Below, piece after piece: positions 26,286 to 35,036 of a DNA stretch of 64,000 nt (positions are counted from its first letter, which is position 1; each line of letters opens with the position of its first letter). A program made the position numbers and the translations under genes. Where the stretch lies: contig JBMNJV010000001.1 in assembly GCA_050951845.1 (NCBI GenBank), positions 62,001 to 126,000 of the forward strand. Reading direction: 5' to 3'. The notes beneath the pieces are model-generated. The model searched no databases, was not told where the DNA came from, and saw only the letters and a list, made by a program, of their open reading frames with translations. The stretch comes from UBA5436 sp050951845. Its GTDB lineage: Bacteria > Bacillota > Clostridia > Saccharofermentanales > DTU023.

Positions 26286-28448
26286 GGATCACCCCCGCTT
26301 ACGCGGGAACAACGCGGAAACAGCCCCAGTTTTGCTTCCTTCTCGGGGATCACCCCCGCTTACGCGGGAACAACAATTATCGTTCTCGTCTAATTCAACC
26401 TGAATTAGGATCACCCCCGCTTACGCGGGAACAACTTCTTTTAGCCTAAAAACAAAATTTGATTCTGGGGATCACCCCCGCTTACGCGGGAACAACGTCT
26501 TTCTTGAATGTCTCTTATTTCTTCATCTGGGATCACCCCCGCTTACGCGGGAACAACTTAACATCTCGCTTTATCCACTTGATTAATCAAGGATCACCCC
26601 CGCTTACGCGGGAACAACGTCTTTCTTGAATGTCTCTTATTTCTTCATCTGGGATCACCCCCGCTTACGCGGGAACAACTTAACATCTCGCTTTATCCAC
26701 TTGATTAATCAAGGATCACCCCCGCTTACGCGGGAACAACCTTCTTCCGGATATCCCTTGATATCCCATATGGGGATCACCCCCGCTTACGCGGGAACAA
26801 CCGCAATATCACGCGGGATCATTTGCCCCATTCGGGATCACCCCCGCTTACGCGGGAACAACTGATGTGTTTTTAGGCACGAGAATTGTTGCCAGGGATC
26901 ACCCCCGCTTACGCGGGAACAACAATTATCTCTGCCTTAGTCAGCCCACTAAACAGGGATCACCCCCGCTTACGCGGGAACAACCTATATATCTATATTG
27001 TCGTTATTTCTAATTTGGGATCACCCCCGCTTACGCGGGAACAACTTCGATCCAAAATACGGGCCGGGGCAAGTTTTGGGATCACCCCCGCTTACGCGGG
27101 AACAACACAAAGGGCAATCGTAAGACTGCCCTTTTTCGAGGATCACCCCCGCTTACGCGGGAACAACGACTTGACTACAAAAGTGGTAAGAGGAGAATGA
27201 GGATCACCCCCGCTTACGCGGGAACAACATCATTAAGATTAAAATCTCCATAAAATATGCGGGATCACCCCCGCTTACGCGGGAACAACTTGCTGTCTTA
27301 CTTGTCTTGCCGCTGCTTCCAAGGATCACCCCCGCTTACGCGGGAACAACTTGATATCTCGCTTTATATACTCGGTTGATTAAGGATCACCCCCGCTTAC
27401 GCGGGAACAACCTCCACTCAAAAACAAGCAGAAAGCTTTGAAGAGGATCACCCCCGCTTACGCGGGAACAACTCGGAATCGCGATGAATTTGTTTACAGT
27501 ATTAGGGATCACCCCCGCTTACGCGGGAACAACTTGGAAACTCTTGGATAATTTCATCGTATGGAGGGATCACCCCCGCTTACGCGGGAACAACTCACTG
27601 ATACAACAGCTGCAGCCGCAAGGATTGGGATCACCCCCGCTTACGCGGGAACAACGGTTTCGTTGCAACTGCTACATGGGGTCTTCCAGGATCACCCCCG
27701 CTTACGCGGGAACAACCCTCACCGGATCCAGTTGTTATTTGCTCTGTCGGGATCACCCCCGCTTACGCGGGAACAACATTCTTTTTTGGTCAGGAGCCAT
27801 AGTTATTTTGGGATCACCCCCGCTTACGCGGGAACAACCTATCCCCGCAATATCAATATTGTCAAAAGGCGGGATCACCCCCGCTTACGCGGGAACAACT
27901 TTCTATTTAGCTGTAGTTAAGGGTCGAGGTCGGGATCACCCCCGCTTACGCGGGAACAACTTCTTTAACCTGCTTATCAATCAAGTCAATAGGGGATCAC
28001 CCCCGCTTACGCGGGAACAACATGTATCAAAGATACGAGCGGGCAAGGGAGCAGGGATCACCCCCGCTTACGCGGGAACAACTCAAATCCTGGTAAACAC
28101 TGTAATTTACTATGGGGATCACCCCCGCTTACGCGGGAACAACGTTAATTCCTGCAGCGTGACGACGATTCTTGGGGGATCACCCCCGCTTACGCGGGAA
28201 CAACTTGCTCGTATCGCTGCAGCTGCCCACCATTTTTGGATCACCCCCGCTTACGCGGGAACAACGCCTTTTGCTGTTGTTCCATTGTTAATTTGTTAGG
28301 ATCACCCCCGCTTACGCGGGAACAACGCGGTTTTATTGCTAATGTATGAAAACCAGAGAGGATCACCCCCGCTTACGCGGGAACAACAATAAAAGTTTCA
28401 TTTTGTGGACTCGGCATTGAGGATCACCCCCGCTTACGCGGGAACAAC
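26286..28448 (-). CRISPR. type I-E CRISPR array, 36 identical 28-bp repeats and 35 spacers of 33 bp
   Basis: Repeats recur exactly every 61 bp from 26286 to 28421. On the plus strand each begins ggatcacccccgcttacgcg and ends ggaacaac, with no variant seen. Read on the minus strand the repeat starts GTTGTTCCCGCG and ends GGGGGTGATCC, the type I-E form with a CCCGC/GCGGG hairpin, so crRNAs should come from the minus strand, from the cas2 side toward 26286. Spacers 4 and 5 (26497-26529, 26558-26590) are repeated exactly as 6 and 7, a 122-bp duplication. The base following the repeat on the crRNA strand is C in 22 cases, T in 13 and A in one. No degenerate end repeat marks the trailer. Confidence 0.98.
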
Positions 28449-28471
28449 ACTAAAGAAATCCTTTAGAACAC
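28449..28471 (-). promoter_or_regulatory. very short (23-bp) leader between cas2 stop and first CRISPR repeat
   Basis: Only 23 bp separate the Cas2-DEDDh stop codon from the cas-proximal repeat. They contain an inverted repeat ctaaag/ctttag (28450-28455, 28461-28466). Any further leader or array promoter must lie inside the cas2 coding sequence, or the array is read through from the cas operon. Leader position is inferred from repeat orientation. Confidence 0.5.
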
Positions 28472-29371
28472 TCACTTTTTAGCAATAAAATCTTGAAATT
28501 TATTCACTTTGGTCGACAACTTAGCAATAAGTCGTGCATCTTGAAGTGCTCTATGAGGTACTTTATTTAAAATCCCATAACTTCCTAAAACAGTTTCTAG
28601 TTTGTAATCTCGCAAAAACATTTTTTCCTTTTTGACATATCGCATTAAATCATAATATAAATTGTCAAGTTTCGGACGCCTGAATCTTTCGAGCGCTTTA
28701 TCTATAAAACGGATATCAAAATCTATACCATAACCGACGAGAATACCATCACTGATAAAATTAAGAAATTCGTCCAAAGCTTCGTCTAAAGGTATCCCTT
28801 CTTCCCTCAAGATACTCTCGGTGATACCAGTTAGCTCCATTATAGAATCCGGTAGCTTTTTTTCATAACAAACAAGACGGCTAAATTCTGTTCTTTTTTC
28901 ACCAGCGATTTTTACTGCACCCAACTCAATAATTGTATTTTCACTCTCGTCTAAACCATCAGTTTCAATATCAATAACAATATATGTTATTGGTGTTACA
29001 ATAATATTAGGTTTTACTCCCGAAAACTTTCTGGCTTCCCTAAACTTGGAAGCATCACTAAAATTATCTATCCTCGCACAAGATATTTCTTCATGAATGG
29101 GTAACAACACCAAAGGAATGCCTTCATAGTCGATATTCTCACGTTCTGTATTCCATGTCACAAATTGATAACCAATTTCATTTCTATAAGCATAACTCAT
29201 AGTTGCTTCTCCACTGCCAACAGTTTCCGTGACACGTTTCCACAATTTTTCTCTGACACGCGTATTAAAGTTTCCAATGTAAACGCCGGTGGCAATTTCT
29301 TGCATCCATTTTGTTAAATCTCCACGCAAACTAGGAGTCGATTTTTTAAGTGTTATTACGGTAAACGGCAT
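28472..29371 (-). CDS. cas2: Cas2-DEDDh exonuclease fusion, type I-E adaptation protein
   Basis: 299 residues from the ATG at 29371, one base after the cas1 stop, with AAGGA upstream; a longer frame starting inside cas1 is not needed. Residues 1-95 are a type I-E Cas2 (MPFTVITLKK, GVYIGNFNTRVREKLW). A linker leads to a DEDDh exonuclease domain (about 128-299) with Exo I D134/E136 (VIDIETDG), Exo II D219 (GYGIDFD) and Exo III H273/D278 (HRALQDA). Known Cas2-DEDDh fusions trim prespacer 3' ends before Cas1 integrates them, replacing a separate DnaQ-type or Cas4 nuclease; no cas4 is present here. All catalytic residues look intact. Last gene of the cas operon and 23 bp from the array. Confidence 0.95.
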   Translation of the reverse strand: MPFTVITLKKSTPSLRGDLTKWMQEIATGVYIGNFNTRVREKLWKRVTETVGSGEATMSYAYRNEIGYQFVTWNTERENIDYEGIPLVLLPIHEEISCARIDNFSDASKFREARKFSGVKPNIIVTPITYIVIDIETDGLDESENTIIELGAVKIAGEKRTEFSRLVCYEKKLPDSIMELTGITESILREEGIPLDEALDEFLNFISDGILVGYGIDFDIRFIDKALERFRRPKLDNLYYDLMRYVKKEKMFLRDYKLETVLGSYGILNKVPHRALQDARLIAKLSTKVNKFQDFIAKK

Positions 29372-29372
29372 T

Positions 29373-30317
29373 TTAAAAATCCTTGCTATAATTGACACCA
29401 TATTGAACAAGCTGTTCCTTGTCATCCCACAGGTTAACAGTATCAATAAACAAATCTTCACCATCTGATATATCCATCAAATATTGAAGGTCTTGAACTA
29501 TACGTTTCATGATTTTGCCATCTGTAAATCGATCTCTCATTCTTTGCCGAGTAATACGCCCTATATCATCCTCTGGTCCGACTTCTGAAGCAATTTCAAA
29601 AGCAAGCGGAATAGTATAATCCAATTTATATAAATCAGCGATATCATATACAAAGGATTTCTCATGACCCGTATGAATAAATCCAAGTCCTGGAGACATA
29701 CCAATTGCAACAATAACACTGTACACAATTCCATAAAGAGCAACATTAGCAGCTGATAGCGCCTGGTTAACAGGCGTCCCTGATTCAAAATCATCCGGAT
29801 CATATTCTCTCTTATCCCAATATACGTTATATTTTTTCGAATTAACACGGTAAGCTCTTCTTACTCTAGCACCTTCACGTCCACGAAGTTGTTGCATCGT
29901 CAAAGTCGAGACATCTTCATTTAAAAAACGCATCTGATACATTTTGCGCGCAACATGAAGTCTTGAGCGTGTATTGGAAACAAGCTTTGCTTGACGTTCT
30001 AAAAATCGCGTAGAATTTGCCAATGCTCTCCCATGGGAATAGTAGCGAACACCACGTTCGCCTACCCAAACTATACTTGTACCGGTATCACCAATAAGTT
30101 CAACTGCTCTATGACTAATATCCGTACCCGGTCCTAAAAATAATACACCCACCATTGCTGCTGGAATACGAACAATACCCTTCTGATCAGTAACTGTAAT
30201 GGCACTATCTTGTCGATTTATTTTGGCATGTTCAATATAAATGAAAGTCACACGATCATCAATACGTGGCAATTCTGTAAGTTCCGTTTTTTTTGCACCG
30301 CTTAGTTTTTCTGCCAT
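29373..30317 (-). CDS. cas1: Cas1 integrase, type I-E
   Basis: 314 residues, typical for I-E Cas1. Recognisable pieces are VTDQKGIVRIPAAMVGVLFLGP near the N terminus (cut here at natural motif limits), the active-site Glu in GREGARVRRAY, and the His and Asp of FIHTGHEKSFVYDIADLYK. With Cas2 it forms the integrase that inserts new spacers at the leader-proximal repeat. Its ATG overlaps the cas6e stop (TAATG), and its own stop is one base before cas2, so the three are translationally linked. No broken motif. Confidence 0.96.
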   Translation of the reverse strand: MAEKLSGAKKTELTELPRIDDRVTFIYIEHAKINRQDSAITVTDQKGIVRIPAAMVGVLFLGPGTDISHRAVELIGDTGTSIVWVGERGVRYYSHGRALANSTRFLERQAKLVSNTRSRLHVARKMYQMRFLNEDVSTLTMQQLRGREGARVRRAYRVNSKKYNVYWDKREYDPDDFESGTPVNQALSAANVALYGIVYSVIVAIGMSPGLGFIHTGHEKSFVYDIADLYKLDYTIPLAFEIASEVGPEDDIGRITRQRMRDRFTDGKIMKRIVQDLQYLMDISDGEDLFIDTVNLWDDKEQLVQYGVNYSKDF

Positions 30318-30958
30318 TATTTACCTTCCGGAATAACTGTCATCATACCAAATCCATAGGCTTTCTTATGCCCAAAACCTTGCGTTAGTGTCTTTATAAA
30401 TTGATTCCTATCGATTATTGTTAAAATTCCTTCGTAAGTTACTTTACTTAATTGAATAGTTTTTTTATTATTTACTCTCTTGAAAGGTTCATAACTACGC
30501 TCGACAATCGAGAATTCTTCTTCGTTTAGAGAAAAACCATTCTTCTGATCACGCTCTAGCAAAAATTTCATTTGATGTTCTACAGTCACATGAGGTTTTG
30601 TTCGACCGCGAGCTCTTATAGGATCTTTTACGGAAATTGTAGGATTCAGCGTAACTCTGAAACGAGCGCGCATTCCCTCTTCCAAAGTATTTAAAAATGC
30701 AATATAGGATTTAGTCTCGGCACTTCCTGATATACCATATTTTTCTAAAAGTTTATGATCTGGCTTCGAAGGACTTACAACTAGTAGATAATGCCGTCCA
30801 TTTAACTTATCAATACGCCACAATTTACGCGTTCTTATATCACTATTAAATTCATCTGGAAAGCTTTGCTCTACCCAATTATGAAAAGCACCTAAATGAT
30901 TCAAATCTTGTATTTTTCGACGATTATGGATATCTATTTCCACTTTAGATAAGTACAT
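30317..30958 (-). CDS. cas6e: Cas6e crRNA endoribonuclease (CasE/Cse3)
   Basis: 213 residues. Begins MYLSKVEIDI, the usual Cas6e start, with a candidate catalytic His26 (GAFHNW) in the place of E. coli CasE His20. A Gly-rich loop GFGHKKAYGFGMM near the C terminus is diagnostic. It cuts pre-crRNA below the repeat hairpin and stays bound to the 3' handle inside Cascade. The repeat's 5-bp CCCGC/GCGGG stem provides the expected substrate. It starts one base after cas5e and its stop overlaps the cas1 start. Confidence 0.95.
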   Translation of the reverse strand: MYLSKVEIDIHNRRKIQDLNHLGAFHNWVEQSFPDEFNSDIRTRKLWRIDKLNGRHYLLVVSPSKPDHKLLEKYGISGSAETKSYIAFLNTLEEGMRARFRVTLNPTISVKDPIRARGRTKPHVTVEHQMKFLLERDQKNGFSLNEEEFSIVERSYEPFKRVNNKKTIQLSKVTYEGILTIIDRNQFIKTLTQGFGHKKAYGFGMMTVIPEGK

Positions 30959-30959
30959 G

Positions 30960-31667
30960 TCAACCCCCTAATGCAGCAAACGCATCATGTTTTGTTGATT
31001 CTTGGAGTTTGGGAACAGTTATTTCAAATCGTAATTCTGAACGAAATCCAAACCGGCGACTTTTTTGCGAGAACGAAACAACATAATCCTTACGGATTCC
31101 AGCTTGCATACCTTCACACCCCAAATCTGCATCAGAATAAACATTTAAGCGATTCAAATGAAATTGTTGATATCTCTCACTCGCTTGCCAAGGACAGTTT
31201 CTAAGCGCTGTTATAACATCCGTATCATAAACTCCTAATAAAAAGTCTGCCGTAAGCGGCAAAGAACGCCTTCCTAAAAAGGATTGAAAATATGGAGTTT
31301 GAAGTCCTTTTTCTATCTTTTCAATGAACTCATTATTTTCATGACCAATTGCTGCAACGAAAACTGCATCCTCAATATAGTAACGATTCGTTACATAGGT
31401 TCTATCAAAATCACCATTAGATTTATATTTTCTGGCAGTATGGTAATCTCTTAAAAGTTGCCCGCTTTGATCAATACGCACTGCAAAATCAAGATGATTG
31501 AGCTCTTGGATTTTGAGATCGTCGTCTCTTCGATAACCCATACTTGCTGCTACAATGCCGATAACGGCACTTTTAGATGGATATAAATCTGTGTGGCGGG
31601 TTTCAAAATGGGAGCGTGTTCCCCAGGATTGAAGTGGCCCTGCTAACTTCAATAGGATCGTTTTCAT
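30960..31667 (-). CDS. cas5e: Cas5e Cascade subunit (CasD)
   Basis: 235 residues. The N terminus ILLKLAGPLQSWGTRSHF, followed by the R-x-T-x-x-x-PSKSAVIGIVAASMG stretch, is the Cas5e signature. The subunit caps the crRNA 5' handle and contacts the large subunit. Two bases separate its ATG from the cas7 stop. Length matches the family; no anomaly seen. Confidence 0.95.
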   Translation of the reverse strand: MKTILLKLAGPLQSWGTRSHFETRHTDLYPSKSAVIGIVAASMGYRRDDDLKIQELNHLDFAVRIDQSGQLLRDYHTARKYKSNGDFDRTYVTNRYYIEDAVFVAAIGHENNEFIEKIEKGLQTPYFQSFLGRRSLPLTADFLLGVYDTDVITALRNCPWQASERYQQFHLNRLNVYSDADLGCEGMQAGIRKDYVVSFSQKSRRFGFRSELRFEITVPKLQESTKHDAFAALGG

Positions 31668-31668
31668 T

Positions 31669-32751
31669 TTACTCCACCTGCTCTATCAACAAACCACCCA
31701 TTGCTTCATAAAACTCATCCAGCATTGCTGGCAAACTAAGCACTTCTTTACCAATGCCCTTATCATCTACATCGTAATTCGTAACATAAAGTGTAAATTT
31801 CGGCTCCCTGACAAACTTCTCAACATTTTTAAACTCTTTAAAGAGCTTTTCAATTGATTTTGAAACATATCCCTTGGAGGGTTTTACAGGTTCCTCAAAA
31901 GCACTTACAAGGTTAACAGGTCTATCGTTGCGAACCGTAATAAGAATTGCTTGAGGCAAAGTTTGGTTTGCGAATGTGTTAGATTTTCCTGTCGGCATCG
32001 AATTAGCAAAGGCTTCTATAAAAAGCTTTAGTGCATTAAGTGTCTGTTCTTCATCACCAAGTTGACGATAAAATTCATGAACAGCAACATTTGCATAGCG
32101 ATATAGTGTAGATGAATTAAATTCAACTGTACCTAGCATCCCTGCCCCAGCATTATCTTCAGGCGATAAATCATCAACGGCTGTAAAAAAGTCAAATTCT
32201 GTTTGGATAGCATGAGTAGAGATAGCATGTGCTACTTGAGCGGAAGCATCCTCATTTAAGGATGGATCATCTGCAAGCATTCTGCCAAATAGCGCAATAT
32301 CTATAGCAGGATTGTCGTTTAAAATAGATTGTAATAACTTTTTATCCGTAATTCCATCAAGAGCCGATTGAGCCAATTCCATTGCCTGTACATCACTTAT
32401 AAAGAATAAAGCTTTTGCTTTCCCATCTTTAGTGCTAATACCAGCACCTTTAATCATTTTTTCTGCCTGATTGAAAGCATCATTCTCTAAAACATTCGGA
32501 TCTAGCTTTAGAATTTTATCAGCAACATACTGCACCACGTCTTTTGTGCGTACACCAACATTCTTTTGAGTGCCGTATTCGTTAAAATAATCACGCATCG
32601 CCTTTTTCCAAGCCTGAGAACTGACACGCGCACGTCTTACACCACCATATTGAGCAGTTTTAGGACTGCCGGTATCGTCACGGTTAATATTTGACGGTGG
32701 TACAGTTTGAATTACATGAACATCTAAAAATAAACGATTGTTATTGGTCAT
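31669..32751 (-). CDS. cas7e: Cas7e Cascade backbone subunit (CasC)
   Basis: 360 residues. Typical opening LFLDVHVIQTVPPSNINRDD and the VSSQAWKKAMRDYF motif identify Cas7e. Multiple copies form the helical backbone along the crRNA spacer. It overlaps the end of cse2 by 11 bp, consistent with coupled translation in the Cascade operon. Start ATG lies within the cse2 tail, preceded by GGAGGAA. Confidence 0.95.
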   Translation of the reverse strand: MTNNNRLFLDVHVIQTVPPSNINRDDTGSPKTAQYGGVRRARVSSQAWKKAMRDYFNEYGTQKNVGVRTKDVVQYVADKILKLDPNVLENDAFNQAEKMIKGAGISTKDGKAKALFFISDVQAMELAQSALDGITDKKLLQSILNDNPAIDIALFGRMLADDPSLNEDASAQVAHAISTHAIQTEFDFFTAVDDLSPEDNAGAGMLGTVEFNSSTLYRYANVAVHEFYRQLGDEEQTLNALKLFIEAFANSMPTGKSNTFANQTLPQAILITVRNDRPVNLVSAFEEPVKPSKGYVSKSIEKLFKEFKNVEKFVREPKFTLYVTNYDVDDKGIGKEVLSLPAMLDEFYEAMGGLLIEQVE

Positions 32752-33346
32752 TTTCTATTCCTCCTTTAGGGTTTGTTCGATAATAAGCTCTCGCCCAGTT
32801 TAGTCGTATATTTTCTTCTTTTTCTATAAGAAATCCATAAAGATCTTGCGCTAATCTGCCAAAGTCAATATTTATCTCTCCAGACATTTTTGACTTTAGA
32901 AGTTTAATCATCTGGCGTAGGTGATGAATAAGTTCATCATACGTTGCTGCCGTGATGAGTGTATTGAATCTTCTATCTACTGAAACAGTATTGTCACCTG
33001 TGCGTAAAGTGCTTAAAGAATAACCAATATTCTCAAAACCTCTTTTTTCATTCTGCTTTCTGACAGGAATTTGCTTTCCTTGTCGATACAAGGCGTAAAG
33101 TTGTAGAGTTGTTAATATGGCAAGCTCTTTTCTAGACTCAGATTGATCTTGACTTAAAAAATCTCCAGGTAGATTTTCGAATAAAAGTGGCCATATTTCT
33201 ACCGACTGGCTAAGAGGCTTTCCGATAGAATTACGAAGATTAGCTAATGTTGCTTTCCCGGATGAAGTTTCCAGAGTTTGATCCAGTTTGTATACTATGT
33301 CATTTGTTACCGAATAGACAGTTGGACTAGGATTTGTTGTTTCCAC
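32741..33346 (-). CDS. casB: Cse2 Cascade small subunit (CasB)
   Basis: 201 residues, mostly helical and basic, in the invariant position between cse1 and cas7. Pieces typical of Cse2/CasB are a block of charged helices with RGFENIGYSLSTLR and SVDRRFNTLITA near residues 103-135. Dimers stabilise the non-target strand and the R-loop. Sequence conservation in this family is weak, so the call rests on context plus these motifs. Confidence 0.92.
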   Translation of the reverse strand: METTNPSPTVYSVTNDIVYKLDQTLETSSGKATLANLRNSIGKPLSQSVEIWPLLFENLPGDFLSQDQSESRKELAILTTLQLYALYRQGKQIPVRKQNEKRGFENIGYSLSTLRTGDNTVSVDRRFNTLITAATYDELIHHLRQMIKLLKSKMSGEINIDFGRLAQDLYGFLIEKEENIRLNWARAYYRTNPKGGIENDQ

Positions 33347-33356
33347 AGATTTCCTC

Positions 33357-35036
33357 CTATACTCTTAATTGCTGATTCAAAAAATATATAAAACTGTTAT
33401 AGACAGTAGCTATATTAATAACATTATTCTTTTTATCAATGATACCCATGTAATCTCTGGGACCGGCATTGTTCATCAATTGTTCTACTTGACGAAGTAC
33501 AATCGTCTTTAGCATTTTCCTCCATTCAAAAATGCGTTCATCCTTATTATCATCAGAACGTAGCTCTGATAACCATTTATAAAATGGCTGATTAATTTGA
33601 AAATATAATTTTTCAACTTCTTCATTTACAAATGAGTAAGATTCTATGTTACGTATCTCTTTAATACCTAAAAGTAGCCTTTTAAAGGTATCTTCTACTA
33701 CTTTTTTTGTTTCTTCTACAGTATCACTAATACGCGGCACCCAACCTTTTTCTTTGACATCTGAAAGAATTAAGTCATTGATCCTTAGTTTGTCAGTTGC
33801 CTCATCAACAGGAACCCAAGATGTAGCATTGCCGTCATCTTTCATACTGACAGCTCGGAGTGTTAAGTCATAATCACCAATGAATTCAGAAATACGATTT
33901 ATCCAATCAATAATCCCTGGTTGCCACTGATTCTCTGCATATGCATTAGGCAAAGAAAGTAAGCCAAACGAGCGCCAAATAGATTGATTTACTTGATGTT
34001 TTTTAGGAGTAAAAGTATCTTTATTGGGTCCACTTCTATTCATTTGCCATATTGTCATCGGCTCTAAAAAATTGTCATTGTGCTTAATTTCAGGAAGTTT
34101 TACAATGTGACATTCAAAAGATTTTTCAAAGTTGATACTTGGCTCTATATATATTGCACGACTCCAATTGGTATAGAGTGCAGCTAAGTTGTCGTAATTT
34201 AATCCTGAAAAATAGTATTCTATCATCTCAGAAGCTGTAAATTCCCAACATGGTTTCTGCTCTATACCTTGATACTCCGACTCAGAATGAATTAATACGA
34301 GGTTGAGCATCAATGTTTCAAATAGATTTCTACCTTCAACAACAAGCCCTCCAATATCAAAAAGCCAACCTTTTGATGCTTTATATTTCTCTTTACCAAA
34401 AATTACTTTATCTGCCAGACCAGTATAGCCTTGAAAAGCAAGAAGCCATCTAGCACATTCTGCTTCAGATAAAATTGCTTTATCACTCATGGTTTTTGGA
34501 GAAAACAAGGCTGTTTTATTTCCACTTTCCGAGACAAGACGGTTAATATTTTTTCCAGAAATAGCACTTGGAGAATTCTTGCTAATATTATCAGGAGCAA
34601 CTTCTGTTTGAGTTACTTGAAAAAAAGGAAATTCATTATCCAGCAAATAAAAACGGTCGTACCACTTTTCCAAGTATTCATTCACAATTTCCGGAAAAAT
34701 TCCTGTTTGCCACAAATCTTCCCACGTTTGATAGAGTGCCTCTGAATAATCCTCCAAGTCATCCTCATCTTCGATTAGAGATGTAGGCTTATACCGCTCA
34801 TCTAAATCAAAGAAAATATATGGCTTACCTTGGGCATCAAAACGTGAAAACACCGTATGTAAAACAGCAAGAATAACACGAAAAACAGCAAAATCTTGAG
34901 TTTTAGTATCTCCTGCAATACCTTTATAAATATGTGCATTCTCAAACAACAAGTTAAGAGATACCAATTCGGTTTGTCCTTTTTCATCCAGAACTACTGA
35001 TATCCAAGGTTTATCAATCAGATTAAATCTACTCAT
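33357..35036 (-). CDS. casA: Cse1/Cas8e Cascade large subunit (CasA)
   Basis: 559 residues. Starts FNLIDKPWISVVL, the usual opening of Cse1. Further family features are FPFFQVT in the N-terminal third and a helical C-terminal bundle (about 400-559). The protein recognises the PAM, starts R-loop formation and recruits Cas3. Its ATG lies within the last codons of cas3 (8-bp overlap). Normal length for Firmicutes I-E systems. Confidence 0.95.
   Translation of the reverse strand: MSRFNLIDKPWISVVLDEKGQTELVSLNLLFENAHIYKGIAGDTKTQDFAVFRVILAVLHTVFSRFDAQGKPYIFFDLDERYKPTSLIEDEDDLEDYSEALYQTWEDLWQTGIFPEIVNEYLEKWYDRFYLLDNEFPFFQVTQTEVAPDNISKNSPSAISGKNINRLVSESGNKTALFSPKTMSDKAILSEAECARWLLAFQGYTGLADKVIFGKEKYKASKGWLFDIGGLVVEGRNLFETLMLNLVLIHSESEYQGIEQKPCWEFTASEMIEYYFSGLNYDNLAALYTNWSRAIYIEPSINFEKSFECHIVKLPEIKHNDNFLEPMTIWQMNRSGPNKDTFTPKKHQVNQSIWRSFGLLSLPNAYAENQWQPGIIDWINRISEFIGDYDLTLRAVSMKDDGNATSWVPVDEATDKLRINDLILSDVKEKGWVPRISDTVEETKKVVEDTFKRLLLGIKEIRNIESYSFVNEEVEKLYFQINQPFYKWLSELRSDDNKDERIFEWRKMLKTIVLRQVEQLMNNAGPRDYMGIIDKKNNVINIATVYNSFIYFLNQQLRV

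Noticed and set aside
26802..26834. Spacer 9 contains cacgcgggatca, resembling part of the repeat
   Set aside because: The match is short and the spacing stays exactly 61 bp, so it is not a decayed repeat.
26210..28299. Several plus-strand open frames with ITPAYAGTT, DHPRLRGNN and GSPPLTREQ repeats
   Set aside because: These are translations of the CRISPR repeat in three frames, a known source of false proteins.
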